From assembly GCF_019693445.1 (NCBI RefSeq), contig NZ_JAHRBL010000003.1, positions 248,001 to 312,000 of the forward strand: 64,000 nt of DNA. Reading direction: 5' to 3'. This stretch comes from Deinococcus aquaedulcis (GTDB taxonomy: Bacteria; Deinococcota; Deinococci; Deinococcales; Deinococcaceae). Under the pieces are notes generated by a model that was not told where the DNA came from, searched no databases, and saw only the letters and a list, made by a program, of their open reading frames with translations. A program made the position numbers and the translations under genes. Below, piece by piece: positions 12,585-21,928 of this stretch. How positions within the stretch are numbered: the first letter of the stretch is position 1; each line of letters opens with the position of its first letter.

Positions 12585-12619
12585 GAAGGAGGGCCGTTCT
12601 GTGGGAACGGCCCTCCTTC
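12585..12619 (+). terminator. Hairpin terminator after gyrB
   Basis: GAAGGAGGGCCGTT / AACGGCCCTCCTTC, a perfect 14-bp stem with a 7-base loop, begins 9 bases after the gyrB stop. The run that follows is only modestly T-rich. It separates gyrB from the convergent subtilase gene. Confidence 0.8.
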
Positions 12620-12669
12620 ACTCTGTGCTCTCCTCTGGGGCGTCAGGCCAGCTTTGCTCCACCAGCACG

Positions 12670-14562
12670 CTACTTCAGGGGCGCAACATTCAGCAGCCAT
12701 TCGTAGCGGAGAATCTGGCTCTCGGGCTGACCCGGCTGGTAAGACTCCAGAGCAGGCGTCAGCCCTTGATGGGGCGCTGGCTGTAAGGAAATCCAATTGG
12801 CCAGTAACGCGGCGAGGACCGGCGAGGCGAAAGACGTGCCCTCGTACAGTCGGGGCTCCGCAGCAGCGGCCAGCGTGTATTCGAAAGCTCCGGGAAGATA
12901 GCGCGTGGGTGTCGTCACAGGCACGTAGGGTCGTCCAGATCCTTCACGGCCAAATTCGGCTTTCCCTGCGCCTGCCACGTCCCAGCCACCCGCACTGAAC
13001 AGCCGGTGATTGCGTTGGAAGCCCGTCCCTGTTTCGTCGGTGGGATAGGGTACCCCGGTCACTGGCCGCCCGGTCCAGTCCGCCGGATAGGCATTGCAGT
13101 GGTCCTTGAAAGGCGCAGTGGTGGTGGCCTTCTCACACCGATCTCTATTACCGTGGGCCATCACCACTAGCGCCCCAGCAGCCGTAACTTCGGCCAGCGC
13201 CTTTTTCAGGGCAGGCGAACGGTAGGGCAAGTGCAGACTAAGGTTAACAACCACCGGGCCACTGCGCGCCTGATTGGCCGCTTCACACAGGTGTTGCAGG
13301 ATCAGGTCGCCATGACACACCCCCTCATCCGTACACGCGGGAGCCAGGATGACCTCAGCGGCCGGCACCATGTCGGAGATGATGCGTGCCACGGCCGCTC
13401 CGTGGCTGGCGAACGCCTGCCGTGCCTGTGGACTGGCCGGCCCCTGACCAGCGGGAGCGTTACTGCTGAGCCCTGAATCCACGACATACACTTTGACGCC
13501 CCGCCCCGCCGCTGCGCCGTTGAGACGCTGCCCCGCCGTAGTGATCACACCCGTGACCGTCAGGGCTGCGTTCGCGCCCGACTCGGGCGGCGCCTGCGAA
13601 GGAATTCCGTAGCCTGTGGGGTCCAGGGTTACGGCCTTATCCATGTACAGCAAATCGGCCAGAATTGCGACCTGCTCGCCTGTGGCTTTGATCTGCACGC
13701 GAGGCTTTCCGCAGATCGACGTCTGCATCGCTGCGGCTGAAGAGGTCGCTGGAGGCAAGCGCACATTGAGGCCCGGTACCCCGGCCGGGGTGAAAGCCAG
13801 GACGGCCCCCCCCTGAGTAGGAACGTCCGGCGCCTGTTGCAGCGATTCCAGCTTCACCTTGTAAGTCAGGGTGGGCAGCAACGCGTTGCGAACGGTGGCC
13901 TGTTGGTTCTGGAGTACGCTGGCCAGCTCCTGCGCCCGCACGCCCACAGGCAAACGCTGACGTAGCGCCGCCAGCAGTTCAGGCGGCAACGCGGGGACAC
14001 CACTGAGCTTCCACCGCTGCACGTCTTCCAGGAGTGCTTCTGGAAGCCCCACACGGTAAGATGATCGGTCCAGCGGCCTTGTCATCCGTAGATCTTCGAT
14101 CTTTAAGCCCCTGAGCAGCTTCAGGTAGGTTGCCGAATAGCTGTTTGGCTGACGCGGGGCCTGAACCCTCCTGGCAATAAGGTCGCGAAGCGCAACCTCT
14201 GTCCAGGGCAAGGCTCCAGTCTCTTGGTTTCTCACGACAGTCACGAGTCCAGGCGACGTCTGAACGGCCTCGACCCATCCCACCACCTGCGCCCGCCCGA
14301 ACTGACCATTCAGCACCATCCGCACAGGCTGCGGCCCTGGAAGTACCTGATCCGGGAAGCGGAAATCCCAGGTGCGGCCATCGCCCCGCACCTCCCGAAC
14401 CCGTTGTCCTCCCACAAACAGCTCAGGGGTGCCGGGCGGCAGCGGTTGGGTCAGGTTGAGGCGCATGGACGTTCCAGCCACCGCGAAGCTCGGGGCCACA
14501 GTCGCGGCCCTGGCCTGGGGCAAAGCGGTCAGCAGGATGCAGGCAGCCAGCAGTCGTTTCAT
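12670..14562 (-). CDS. Secreted subtilase (S8), module 1
   Basis: A 630-residue exported serine protease: signal peptide (residues 1-19), an N-terminal beta-rich IPT/TIG-like region (about 20-100), a helical middle region, then the S8 domain with Asp362 (VYVVDSG), His387 (SHGAAVARI), oxyanion Asn472 (AHGNRD) and Ser577 ([18 protein letters not shown]). Several Cys in the catalytic domain (near CTDEGVC and HLCEAA) recur in the second subtilase, suggesting disulfides outside the cell. The ATG at 14562 has a GGAGG ribosome site and overlaps the stop of the upstream regulator (ATGA), so translation is coupled. Targets are unknown. Confidence 0.88.
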   Translation of the reverse strand: MKRLLAACILLTALPQARAATVAPSFAVAGTSMRLNLTQPLPPGTPELFVGGQRVREVRGDGRTWDFRFPDQVLPGPQPVRMVLNGQFGRAQVVGWVEAVQTSPGLVTVVRNQETGALPWTEVALRDLIARRVQAPRQPNSYSATYLKLLRGLKIEDLRMTRPLDRSSYRVGLPEALLEDVQRWKLSGVPALPPELLAALRQRLPVGVRAQELASVLQNQQATVRNALLPTLTYKVKLESLQQAPDVPTQGGAVLAFTPAGVPGLNVRLPPATSSAAAMQTSICGKPRVQIKATGEQVAILADLLYMDKAVTLDPTGYGIPSQAPPESGANAALTVTGVITTAGQRLNGAAAGRGVKVYVVDSGLSSNAPAGQGPASPQARQAFASHGAAVARIISDMVPAAEVILAPACTDEGVCHGDLILQHLCEAANQARSGPVVVNLSLHLPYRSPALKKALAEVTAAGALVVMAHGNRDRCEKATTTAPFKDHCNAYPADWTGRPVTGVPYPTDETGTGFQRNHRLFSAGGWDVAGAGKAEFGREGSGRPYVPVTTPTRYLPGAFEYTLAAAAEPRLYEGTSFASPVLAALLANWISLQPAPHQGLTPALESYQPGQPESQILRYEWLLNVAPLK

Positions 14563-16982
14563 GTCATTTCCTCCACCGCCCACCCTGCACCCGTCGGCGT
14601 GACTACGCCGTGACTGCCCGGCGGCGTGACCATGCTGGCGTTCCGGCGGATGAGGGCCACCGTGGCGTCCTGACCGCTTTGCTCCAGAAACGCCAGCGCG
14701 TCCTCAAACCCCGACAGGTCCGCCTCCAGTTCCGAGAGATTGCTCAGGGCCAGTCCCAGCAGACGCACGTCGCCGGTATTCAGGGTCAGCTCGATGGTCT
14801 GGCGGTAACAAGCGGCAGCCGCGCTCAGGTCGCCGTTCAGGTGGTGGCGGAGCCCCAGATTGTTCAAGGCGATGGCCACGCCATTGCTGTTGCCCGCTTC
14901 CCGCATGACCGCTGCTGCCTGCTCCAGTAGCGCAGGCACCTGACAGAGCTCGCCCATGCGCTCAAGTTCGACGGCGTAGTTGATCAGCACAAAGCCCCGC
15001 GCCGCCGGATGGTCGCCCGCTGCGAGCAACACGGGGGCGAAGAGGGCCTGCACACTCCCGGCTGACAGCCGACAGGCAGCTGCAGCCGCCAGCGACGCAG
15101 CCTGGGCAGCCTCAAGCAACTCGCCATGAAGGTGCCAGATGTGGGCACAGCGCGCGAACAGTTGCCGCGCCTGCGCAAAGTCTTCTCGGTAGCGGGCATC
15201 CAGACCGAGCACGAAGGCGGCCTGAGCGTTCAGCGGCGTGCTGCCCAGGCAAAAGGGCTTCGCCAGAGTCACGGCGCGCGCATTCTCACCACTGCGAAAC
15301 AGCGCGGAGGCCAAACCGACCTGCGCGGCTGGACTACTGTCGAGACTTTCAAACAGTGCCCGGGCCTCGCCATACCGGCCCAGATGCACCAGCGCCCAGC
15401 CGCGCAGCAGCCGCACCTCGGGGGTCTGGGGCGCGGCCTCCAGCGTCTGTGCGGCCCGGCCTGGGTAGCCGCGCCCCAGTTCCTGGCTGGCGTACCAATG
15501 GGCCGCCTGGGCACAGGCGGTCTGGTCATGGTCCTCCCACAGGTCGCGCGCCTGTTGCCAGTGGGGCCACGCCGCCACCGTGGGGCTGGCCCGTGCCAAG
15601 CGCAAGTGAATCAGGGCAGTGTCCAGTGGAGCGCTGTCTAGCAGCTGCCGGGCCGGGCTGCTGGCACGGAGAGTCCCGTCCGGCGCGGCCAGTCCCTCGC
15701 GCACCAGCAGGTCCAGGGTCTGGGCCAGAGCTGCCGCGCCCAGCTCCAGGGCGGCGCGGGTGGCCTTCAGGTCGGGGGTGGTCTGCGCGGCCAGCGCCAG
15801 GAAGAGGCGCCGGGCGTCCGGGCCCAGCAGGGTCAGGCGGGCGTCTAGCGTGCGCTCGGGGGGCTGGCCGCGCAAGAAGGCCTGCAGCAGCGCCGGGTGT
15901 CCCCCAGTGGCGGCGTGGGCCCCCGGGTGGCCCTGCAGGTCCGCCGCACTGAGGGGGTAAAGGGGCACATGGTACGGCGTCAGGATTGCCGGGGGCTGGC
16001 GGGCAGCCACGATCAGGGTGGCGCCGGGGCGTTGCCGGGCCGCCAGCGTCAGGGCGGCGCGGGTGGCGTCGTCGGTGTCTTCCCAGTCATCCACGGCCAC
16101 CTTCAACCGGGGATCGCGCAGCAGGTTCAGGGCGCCCTCCACGCTGCCCAGGGGGCGTGGGCTGAGCGGTTCCAGGGTGGCCAGCGGCAGCCCCGCGCGG
16201 GCCGGCAGCACCCGCCAGCCCCGCGCGCCCAGGGCCTGCAGGAGCGCTGTTTTGCCCATGCCGGGCGGCCCGCTCAGCCACGCCAGTTCACCGGGCGGCA
16301 AGCGGTCCAGCGTGGCCAGTTCGGCGGCGCGGCCCAGCAGCGGCGGGAGCGCCGGGTGCGGGGCGGGGGGCCGCAGGGTCAGCCCCAGTTCATCGGCCTC
16401 GCGGCGCAGGTGCACCCCCAGGGGATGGGCCGGGTCGGCGACACAGGCCCACAGCCGGGGCAGGTCTTCGGTGGCGCAGGGGGGGGCGCCGGGGGTGTGA
16501 TACGCCTGCTCGGCGTGCGTGGTGGCGGGTGTGCGCTCGCCCCGGGCCATGCAGTCCTCGGCCCGGCTTAGGTGCGCGGCGCGGGCCTCGGCCCCCAGGG
16601 CCTCGCGCGTTTCGAGCACCCACTCTTCCAGATCGGGGTTCAGGGCCAGCGGCAGGTCGCCCAGAAAGGCGCCGCTGTACAGCGCCAGCGCCTCGGCCCA
16701 GCGCCCGGCCCGGGCATGGGTGCGGAAGGCCTGGGCATCGGCCTCCAGTCCGGCGGCCACCCGTTGCCCTTCCTCGCTGATTCCGCCGGGCAGGGGCCGC
16801 AGGCGAATGAGGTTTTGCGCTAAGGAGTTCATGGGGTTGGCGGCTTCGGGCCAGAACAGGCTGGCCAGCCGGCGCCGGGGCTGGGGGCCTTCCAGACACA
16901 GGTACGCCAGCAGCAGCAGGGGTTTCTCGCGGCGGTAGGCCGCTCCCTGCACCGACAGGCCCCCGAACGTGAGAAGTTTCAT
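14559..16982 (-). CDS. SARP-like ATPase/TPR transcriptional regulator, module 1
   Basis: An 807-residue regulator. It begins with a SARP-type winged-helix region (FRREK-like segment, AYLCLEGPQPRRRLASLFWP), followed by a BTAD-like helical region (about 75-200), an AAA/STAND ATPase with Walker A GPPGMGKT (238-245) and Walker B LKVAVDDW (Asp298), then TPR-like repeats to the C terminus. Such proteins integrate signals and activate adjacent genes; here the adjacent gene is a subtilase overlapping by 4 nt. The ATG at 16982 follows a TACAAT -10 box (plus-strand 16988-16993) by 5 nt, with TTGACG 19 bp further upstream: a leaderless start. It is clearly paralogous to the regulator at 18808-21198. Confidence 0.85.
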   Translation of the reverse strand: MKLLTFGGLSVQGAAYRREKPLLLLAYLCLEGPQPRRRLASLFWPEAANPMNSLAQNLIRLRPLPGGISEEGQRVAAGLEADAQAFRTHARAGRWAEALALYSGAFLGDLPLALNPDLEEWVLETREALGAEARAAHLSRAEDCMARGERTPATTHAEQAYHTPGAPPCATEDLPRLWACVADPAHPLGVHLRREADELGLTLRPPAPHPALPPLLGRAAELATLDRLPPGELAWLSGPPGMGKTALLQALGARGWRVLPARAGLPLATLEPLSPRPLGSVEGALNLLRDPRLKVAVDDWEDTDDATRAALTLAARQRPGATLIVAARQPPAILTPYHVPLYPLSAADLQGHPGAHAATGGHPALLQAFLRGQPPERTLDARLTLLGPDARRLFLALAAQTTPDLKATRAALELGAAALAQTLDLLVREGLAAPDGTLRASSPARQLLDSAPLDTALIHLRLARASPTVAAWPHWQQARDLWEDHDQTACAQAAHWYASQELGRGYPGRAAQTLEAAPQTPEVRLLRGWALVHLGRYGEARALFESLDSSPAAQVGLASALFRSGENARAVTLAKPFCLGSTPLNAQAAFVLGLDARYREDFAQARQLFARCAHIWHLHGELLEAAQAASLAAAAACRLSAGSVQALFAPVLLAAGDHPAARGFVLINYAVELERMGELCQVPALLEQAAAVMREAGNSNGVAIALNNLGLRHHLNGDLSAAAACYRQTIELTLNTGDVRLLGLALSNLSELEADLSGFEDALAFLEQSGQDATVALIRRNASMVTPPGSHGVVTPTGAGWAVEEMT

Positions 16983-17031
16983 AGAGCATTGTAGTGACCT
17001 GCCGTCCAGGGGCGTCAAGCCAGGATGTGGA

Positions 17032-17062
17032 AAGGGCCGCCAAGACATCTCCGGCGGCCCTT
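17032..17062 (-). terminator. Possible terminator between the two regulator-subtilase modules
   Basis: AAGGGCCGCC / GGCGGCCCTT, a perfect 10-bp stem with an 11-base loop, lies 21 bases after the stop of the second subtilase and before the promoter of the first regulator. Only a short T run follows on the minus strand, so termination may be partial. Confidence 0.6.
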
Positions 17063-17083
17063 CGAGCGAAGAACTGAAGGGGC

Positions 17084-18742
17084 CTAGCAGGGATTCACAG
17101 CGGCAGGCAGCAGCGGGGCTTGCCCCGGGGCCGTGATCAGGGGCAACAGGGGCACGCCCGGCTTGCAGGTCATCCAGTTGGCCAGCACGCCGCTGACCAC
17201 TGGCGCGGCAAAACTGGTGCCGAAGTAGGGCCAGCCGCCCAGCCAGAACTCGCCTGGGGCCTGCACGCTGGGGGCCAGGGCTGTAACGCCCGGGGTCCCG
17301 GTGCCCCGGTTGTAAGTGGCCATCTGTCCGGTGGCAATGTCCCAGCCGGCCACACTGAACAGCATGGTCTGGCGCAGGGTGGTGTGGCCCAGAGCAATGC
17401 CCGGGCCGAATTCAAAGTCCTTTGTCCAGTCGGCGGGGAAATGCCAGCATCGGTCGCCCTTGCTGAGGCCCATGCAGTCGTCGCGGTTGCCATAGGCGGC
17501 AGCAGTAGGCACGCCGGCCGCCGCCACTTCCCGCAGGGCCAACTGCACGCCCACGGTGGGGTACGGCCCCCCCGCGCTGAGGTTCACCACATGCCGCCCG
17601 CCACGGCGGGCCTCGGCCGCTACGGCACACAGGGCCTGGGCGACTTTGAGGGTGGCGCAATTGCCGTCCCTGTCGCAGACCTGCTTGTAGCTGAGCGCGG
17701 CATTGGGGGCCACCGCCCGCACGATCTGCCCCACCGCCTGACCATGCAGGGGACGGCCTTCAACCGGCGTGCTGTAGTACATCGCCGGGCCGGAAGCACC
17801 CGAGGCATGGAACACGTAGTCGTCGGCGGAAGCGGTGGCGGTGTCCAGAATATGAACGGTGACGCCCTTGCCGTTGCCTCCCTTCAATCCAATGAACTTG
17901 TTGAGGAGGGCGGTGGGTTTGCCGTTTTTGTAGGGGGCGTCAGATTGGTCGGGGTGGCCGTAAGCAGTCGGGTCCACCTGCATATCTGGCCCGAACAGCA
18001 GGCCCAGCACCGTCAGCACCTGACCGGTGGGCAGACCAGCCGTTGGGAAAATTCCAGCCAGCGAGGTGCAGAACGATGAAGCAGACCGGGCTGGTACGGC
18101 AGACGGCACCAGTCGTTGTAGGTCAAGGTTCTGAAGTACCTGGGGGGTCAGAACAGCAGTGGACGGCGCCACGGTCAGGGGGCCGGACGCGACCCGCTGT
18201 CCCGTCACTGCCGAAGCCAACGGGGCGAAACTGGGCACGCCCAGCACCGCCAGCCGGTCAATGACGGCGCGAACCTGTTGCGGGCAGGTCTTCTGACAGT
18301 TGCTGGAGAGCCGCCGCAGCCGTTCGGCGTACTCCTGCTGCACAGTTTTCAGCGTACCCGGCGCAATGTAGGCCACCACGTCCTGCGCGGCAGCTTCGGC
18401 AGGCAGCACATTCAGCACCATGGCACTGCGCTGGCCCGGCCCCTGGGCGCTAATAAATTGCGGCCCACCCGCCGCCGTTTTCGGCACCTGAAAGGCCAGC
18501 CAGCCCGAGGCCGGGTCGCGCAAAAAAGAGGTGGCCTGTCCGCCCACCCACAGGGTGCCGCGTTCCCCCAGAGTGCTGCTGCCAATAATCCAGGCCGTGT
18601 CGCCGGGCGCGGCAGCCACCGGGTACAGCCGGGCGCCGCCAGCCACCGCTGTCTGATTCTGAGCCACGGCCCAGCCTCCACTACATAGTCCGAGTAGCCC
18701 AGCCACCACCCCTGCCCACATCCACCCGCGCCTTTTTGCCAT
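17084..18742 (-). CDS. Secreted subtilase (S8), module 2
   Basis: A 552-residue exported protease, paralogue of the subtilase at 12670. Signal peptide or anchor (residues 1-28), an IPT/TIG-like N-terminal region with GTLWVGGQATSF, a middle region with Cys pair NCQKTC, then the S8 triad Asp300 (HILDTATA), His333 (LHGQAVGQIV), Asn419 (YGNRDD) and Ser510 (FGTSFAAPVVSGVLANWM). CDRDGNC and the Cys near DRCWHFPADWT match positions in the other copy. The ATG at 18742 has an AGGAGG ribosome site. It lies 65 nt downstream of its own regulator gene. Confidence 0.88.
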   Translation of the reverse strand: MAKRRGWMWAGVVAGLLGLCSGGWAVAQNQTAVAGGARLYPVAAAPGDTAWIIGSSTLGERGTLWVGGQATSFLRDPASGWLAFQVPKTAAGGPQFISAQGPGQRSAMVLNVLPAEAAAQDVVAYIAPGTLKTVQQEYAERLRRLSSNCQKTCPQQVRAVIDRLAVLGVPSFAPLASAVTGQRVASGPLTVAPSTAVLTPQVLQNLDLQRLVPSAVPARSASSFCTSLAGIFPTAGLPTGQVLTVLGLLFGPDMQVDPTAYGHPDQSDAPYKNGKPTALLNKFIGLKGGNGKGVTVHILDTATASADDYVFHASGASGPAMYYSTPVEGRPLHGQAVGQIVRAVAPNAALSYKQVCDRDGNCATLKVAQALCAVAAEARRGGRHVVNLSAGGPYPTVGVQLALREVAAAGVPTAAAYGNRDDCMGLSKGDRCWHFPADWTKDFEFGPGIALGHTTLRQTMLFSVAGWDIATGQMATYNRGTGTPGVTALAPSVQAPGEFWLGGWPYFGTSFAAPVVSGVLANWMTCKPGVPLLPLITAPGQAPLLPAAVNPC

Positions 18743-18807
18743 GTCTGTCCTCCTGCGCCCAGAGTGCCAGGGTGGGCATGATCGCGGCATGAGCAGCTGC
18801 CACGGGG

Positions 18808-21198
18808 TTAAGACCGCAACGGCTGGCCCGTGCTCTGGGCCGCTATATGGGCGTTGCGCCTGATCTGCGCCACAAGCTCGTGATGCCCGGCTTGCTCCAA
18901 CATGTGCAGCGAGTCCTCGAACGCGCTCAGGTCACCCTCAATCTCGCTGAGATTGCTCAGTGTTTGCCCCAGATGACGAACGTTTCCTGTTCCGCGCAGA
19001 TAGTGCAAAGCCCGTCTGTACAGTTCTGCAGCTTCTCTTAGCTGTCCCTGCAAATGGTGGGAGACGGCCAAATTACCGAGCGCCGAGGCGAGACCTATTT
19101 GATCGCCGGAGAGCGTTAGAACATCTACAGCTTGATACATGATTTCGCTGGCCTCGGCTGATTGTCCAGTCTCAAGAAGAACTTGAGCCAAATTAACGAG
19201 TGCCAGTCCATGCACACTGGGCAGGTCGCGGGCAGCTTGAAGAATTTCTGCAAACGCAGCTTGAGGCTCAGCCCCTAAGCGCACATGTGCCCGGGCCACC
19301 ATTACCAGCTCTGTCAGTTCCCGCTCGTCGTCACCATTGGCTTGCCAGAGGTCAGCGGCCATTTGACTGTGCCGTCTGGCCTCCGCCCACTGTTCCCGGA
19401 TGCGCGCTGCATTTCCCTTCACACTCGCCGCATGCGCCGCTTCTGGGCCACTGCCTTTAATCTGATCGGCCAGCGCCACCGCCTCGTCCACCCGCCCCAG
19501 GCGCACCAGCGTGGTGGCGCGGACGGCCAGCACGTCCGGCCGGGTCTGGGGCTGTTCGGGTAAGGCCTCCAGGCGGGCATACGCGTCGTTGTAGCGGCCC
19601 ACGCCAATCAGGGCCCAGGCGTGCGGCACGGCCAGCGAAGGCACGTCCCGCAGCGTGTCCAGCAGGGCGGCGGCCGGGCCGGGATACCCGCGCTTCAAGA
19701 GGGTCTGGGCCCGCAAGCAGGCGGCGCGGGCGGCCCGCACCTCGTCGTGGTCTTCCCACAGGTCGCGGGCCTGCTCATAGTGGGGCCACGCATCGGCTTC
19801 GGGCAGGGCGCGGGCCAGTTTCAGGTGGAGCAGGGCAGCGTGCACATGAATCTGGTGCAGATGCTCGCGGGTGGCGGCAGCGGCGTATACGCGCCCAGCC
19901 TCGTTCGTCAGGCCCTCGGTGGTCAGGAAGGACAGGGTGCGGGCAAAGTCGTCGGCGGTCTGGCCCAGGGCGGCGCGGGTGGCGCGCAGGTTCGGCTGGT
20001 CCTGCAGGGCCAGCAGCAAGAAGCCGTCGCGCGTGGCGGGGGGGTAGGCACGCACGCGGGCCCCCAGGCGCAGGTCCAGCGGCTGGCCGCGCAGGGCCGC
20101 GCCCACCAGCACCGGGTGGCCGTCGGTCTGGCGGTGCAGCGCGGGGTCGGGCAGTTCGTCTTCAGTCAGGGGGCCCAGGTGCAGGTGACGGTCCACATCA
20201 AAGGGCGGGTGGGCGCGGCCCGTCACCACGATCACGGCGCCGGGGCGGGTGCGGGCTGCCTGGGCCAGCACAGCGCGGGTGGCCTCGTCCACCTGTTCCC
20301 AGCCGTCCACCGCCAGCTTCAGGTGGGGGTCGCGTAGGGGGGCCAGCGCCGCGTGGGCACTGGCGGGGGGCGCCGAGCACAGCGGGGCCAGCGTGCCGTA
20401 GGGCAGGTCGGCACGCCCCGGCAGCACCGTCCAGCCGCCGCTGCGGGCCAGGGCCTCCAGCAGCGCGGTCTTGCCCATGCCCGCGTGCCCGCTGACCCAG
20501 GCCAGCTGCCCCGGGGCCAGCGCCGCCAGCGCCGCCAGCTGGGCGTCCCGGCCCACGAAGGGGGCGGCGTCCAGCTGCGGCGCGGCGCCCAGGTCCAGGC
20601 CCAGGGTGCGGGCGTCGCGCTCCACCTGGGTCGCCAGCGGGTGCCCGGCCAGGGTCAGGTAGTGGTGCAGCCGGGGCAGGTCCAGTTCGTCGGGGGGTGG
20701 GGCACCGGGAAGGCCCAGGGCGCGCGCCGCGTATTCGCCCGCCCCCTCGCGCTGGCCCCGGGCCGCCGCCTGCGACGCCAGAGTCAGCAGCGCGGCGCGC
20801 GCTTCCAGGGCCAGGGCCTCGCGGGTGTCGTACACCCACTCCTCCAGGTCATTGCCCAGGGGAATGCCCAGGCCGTCCAGAAAGGCGCCCCCGTACAGGG
20901 CCGCCGCCTCGCCTGCGCGCCCACGGCGGGCAGCCTCGCGCAGCAGGGCGGCGTCACAGGGCATTCCGGCGGCCACGCGGGGGCCGTCTTCAGCCAGGGC
21001 GCCGGGCAGCCCGCGCAGATGCACGAGATGCTGGGCCAGGGAATTCATGGGGTTGGCGGCCTCGGGCCAGAACAGTTCGGCCAGCCGGCGCCGGGGCTGC
21101 GGGCCTTCCAGGCACAGGTAGGCCAGCAGCAGCAGCACCTTTTCCCGCCGGAAGGTCACGCCTTCCACGGACAGGCTCCCCAATGTCCGCAGGGTCAT
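18808..21198 (-). CDS. SARP-like ATPase/TPR transcriptional regulator, module 2
   Basis: A 796-residue paralogue of the regulator at 14559-16982. The N-terminal block AYLCLEGPQPRRRLAELFWP and following EAANPMNSLAQ are nearly identical between the two. Walker A is GHAGMGKT and Walker B LKLAVDGW; the TPR-rich C terminus ends with SNLSEIEGDLSAFEDSL and QIRRNA, again matching the paralogue. It presumably controls the subtilase that follows. The ATG at 21198 is preceded by GACAAT (plus-strand 21205-21210) at a 6-nt distance, the same arrangement as in the other copy; a longer upstream reading is rejected because the winged helix starts here. Confidence 0.85.
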   Translation of the reverse strand: MTLRTLGSLSVEGVTFRREKVLLLLAYLCLEGPQPRRRLAELFWPEAANPMNSLAQHLVHLRGLPGALAEDGPRVAAGMPCDAALLREAARRGRAGEAAALYGGAFLDGLGIPLGNDLEEWVYDTREALALEARAALLTLASQAAARGQREGAGEYAARALGLPGAPPPDELDLPRLHHYLTLAGHPLATQVERDARTLGLDLGAAPQLDAAPFVGRDAQLAALAALAPGQLAWVSGHAGMGKTALLEALARSGGWTVLPGRADLPYGTLAPLCSAPPASAHAALAPLRDPHLKLAVDGWEQVDEATRAVLAQAARTRPGAVIVVTGRAHPPFDVDRHLHLGPLTEDELPDPALHRQTDGHPVLVGAALRGQPLDLRLGARVRAYPPATRDGFLLLALQDQPNLRATRAALGQTADDFARTLSFLTTEGLTNEAGRVYAAAATREHLHQIHVHAALLHLKLARALPEADAWPHYEQARDLWEDHDEVRAARAACLRAQTLLKRGYPGPAAALLDTLRDVPSLAVPHAWALIGVGRYNDAYARLEALPEQPQTRPDVLAVRATTLVRLGRVDEAVALADQIKGSGPEAAHAASVKGNAARIREQWAEARRHSQMAADLWQANGDDERELTELVMVARAHVRLGAEPQAAFAEILQAARDLPSVHGLALVNLAQVLLETGQSAEASEIMYQAVDVLTLSGDQIGLASALGNLAVSHHLQGQLREAAELYRRALHYLRGTGNVRHLGQTLSNLSEIEGDLSAFEDSLHMLEQAGHHELVAQIRRNAHIAAQSTGQPLRS

Positions 21199-21274
21199 AC
21201 CGGCATTGTCTGCGATGGGTGGGCGTCGCCACAAGAGGCGCGGCCCCGGACGCAGCCTGGGTATGCTCAGCGCC

Positions 21275-21928
21275 ATGCTGAGTTTCCCCCACGATATTTC
21301 CCGCCGCCTGACCCCCGGGCATCCCAACTGGCCCGGCGACGCCCCCTTTGAGGTGAGGCCAGGGGCGCGCATGGCGGGCGGCGACAGCGTGAACACGGGC
21401 GTGCTGCACACCAGCACCCACACCGGCACCCATGTGGACGCGCCCTGGCACTACGACGACGCCGGCGAGCGGCTGGGCGAGGTGCCCCTGCCGGTGTACC
21501 TGGGCCGCTGCCGGGTGCTGACGGTGGGCGGCCCGGTGGTGGAGCCAGGGGTGCTGGCCGCGCTGCCGGCGCAGCTGCCGCCCCGACTGCTGCTGCACAC
21601 CGGCCAGCCTGCCCACTGGGCGGTGTTCCCCGAGGATTTCGTGGCCCTGTCGCCCGCCTTCGTGCACGAGGCCGCCCAGCGTGGCGTGCGCCTGCTGGGC
21701 ACCGACGCCCCCAGCGTGGACCCCCTGACCAGCAAGACGCTGGACGCCCACCACGCCTGCCGCGCAGCCGGCGTGTTCATTCTGGAGGGCCTGACCCTGG
21801 GCGGGGTGCCGGACGGCGAGTACGACCTGGTGTGCCTGCCGCTGCCGCTGACCGACACCGACGGCGCCCCGGCGCGCGCCGTGCTGCTGCCCGCTGGCAG
21901 CGTGCCGGATCAGCTGGCCGGCACCTGA
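21275..21928 (+). CDS. kynB: Kynurenine formamidase
   Basis: A 217-residue metal-dependent hydrolase of the cyclase/KynB family that converts N-formylkynurenine to kynurenine plus formate in tryptophan breakdown. The metal-binding motif HxGTHxD is present as THTGTHVDAPWHY, and MLSFPHDISRRLTPGHPNWPGD matches the family N terminus. The C-terminal GVFILEGLTL and CLPLPL also fit. TATGCT (21262-21267) lies 7 nt before the ATG, indicating a leaderless mRNA. No kynurenine 2,3-dioxygenase gene is adjacent. Its 3' end overlaps the convergent monooxygenase gene by 19 bp. Confidence 0.87.
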   Translation: MLSFPHDISRRLTPGHPNWPGDAPFEVRPGARMAGGDSVNTGVLHTSTHTGTHVDAPWHYDDAGERLGEVPLPVYLGRCRVLTVGGPVVEPGVLAALPAQLPPRLLLHTGQPAHWAVFPEDFVALSPAFVHEAAQRGVRLLGTDAPSVDPLTSKTLDAHHACRAAGVFILEGLTLGGVPDGEYDLVCLPLPLTDTDGAPARAVLLPAGSVPDQLAGT

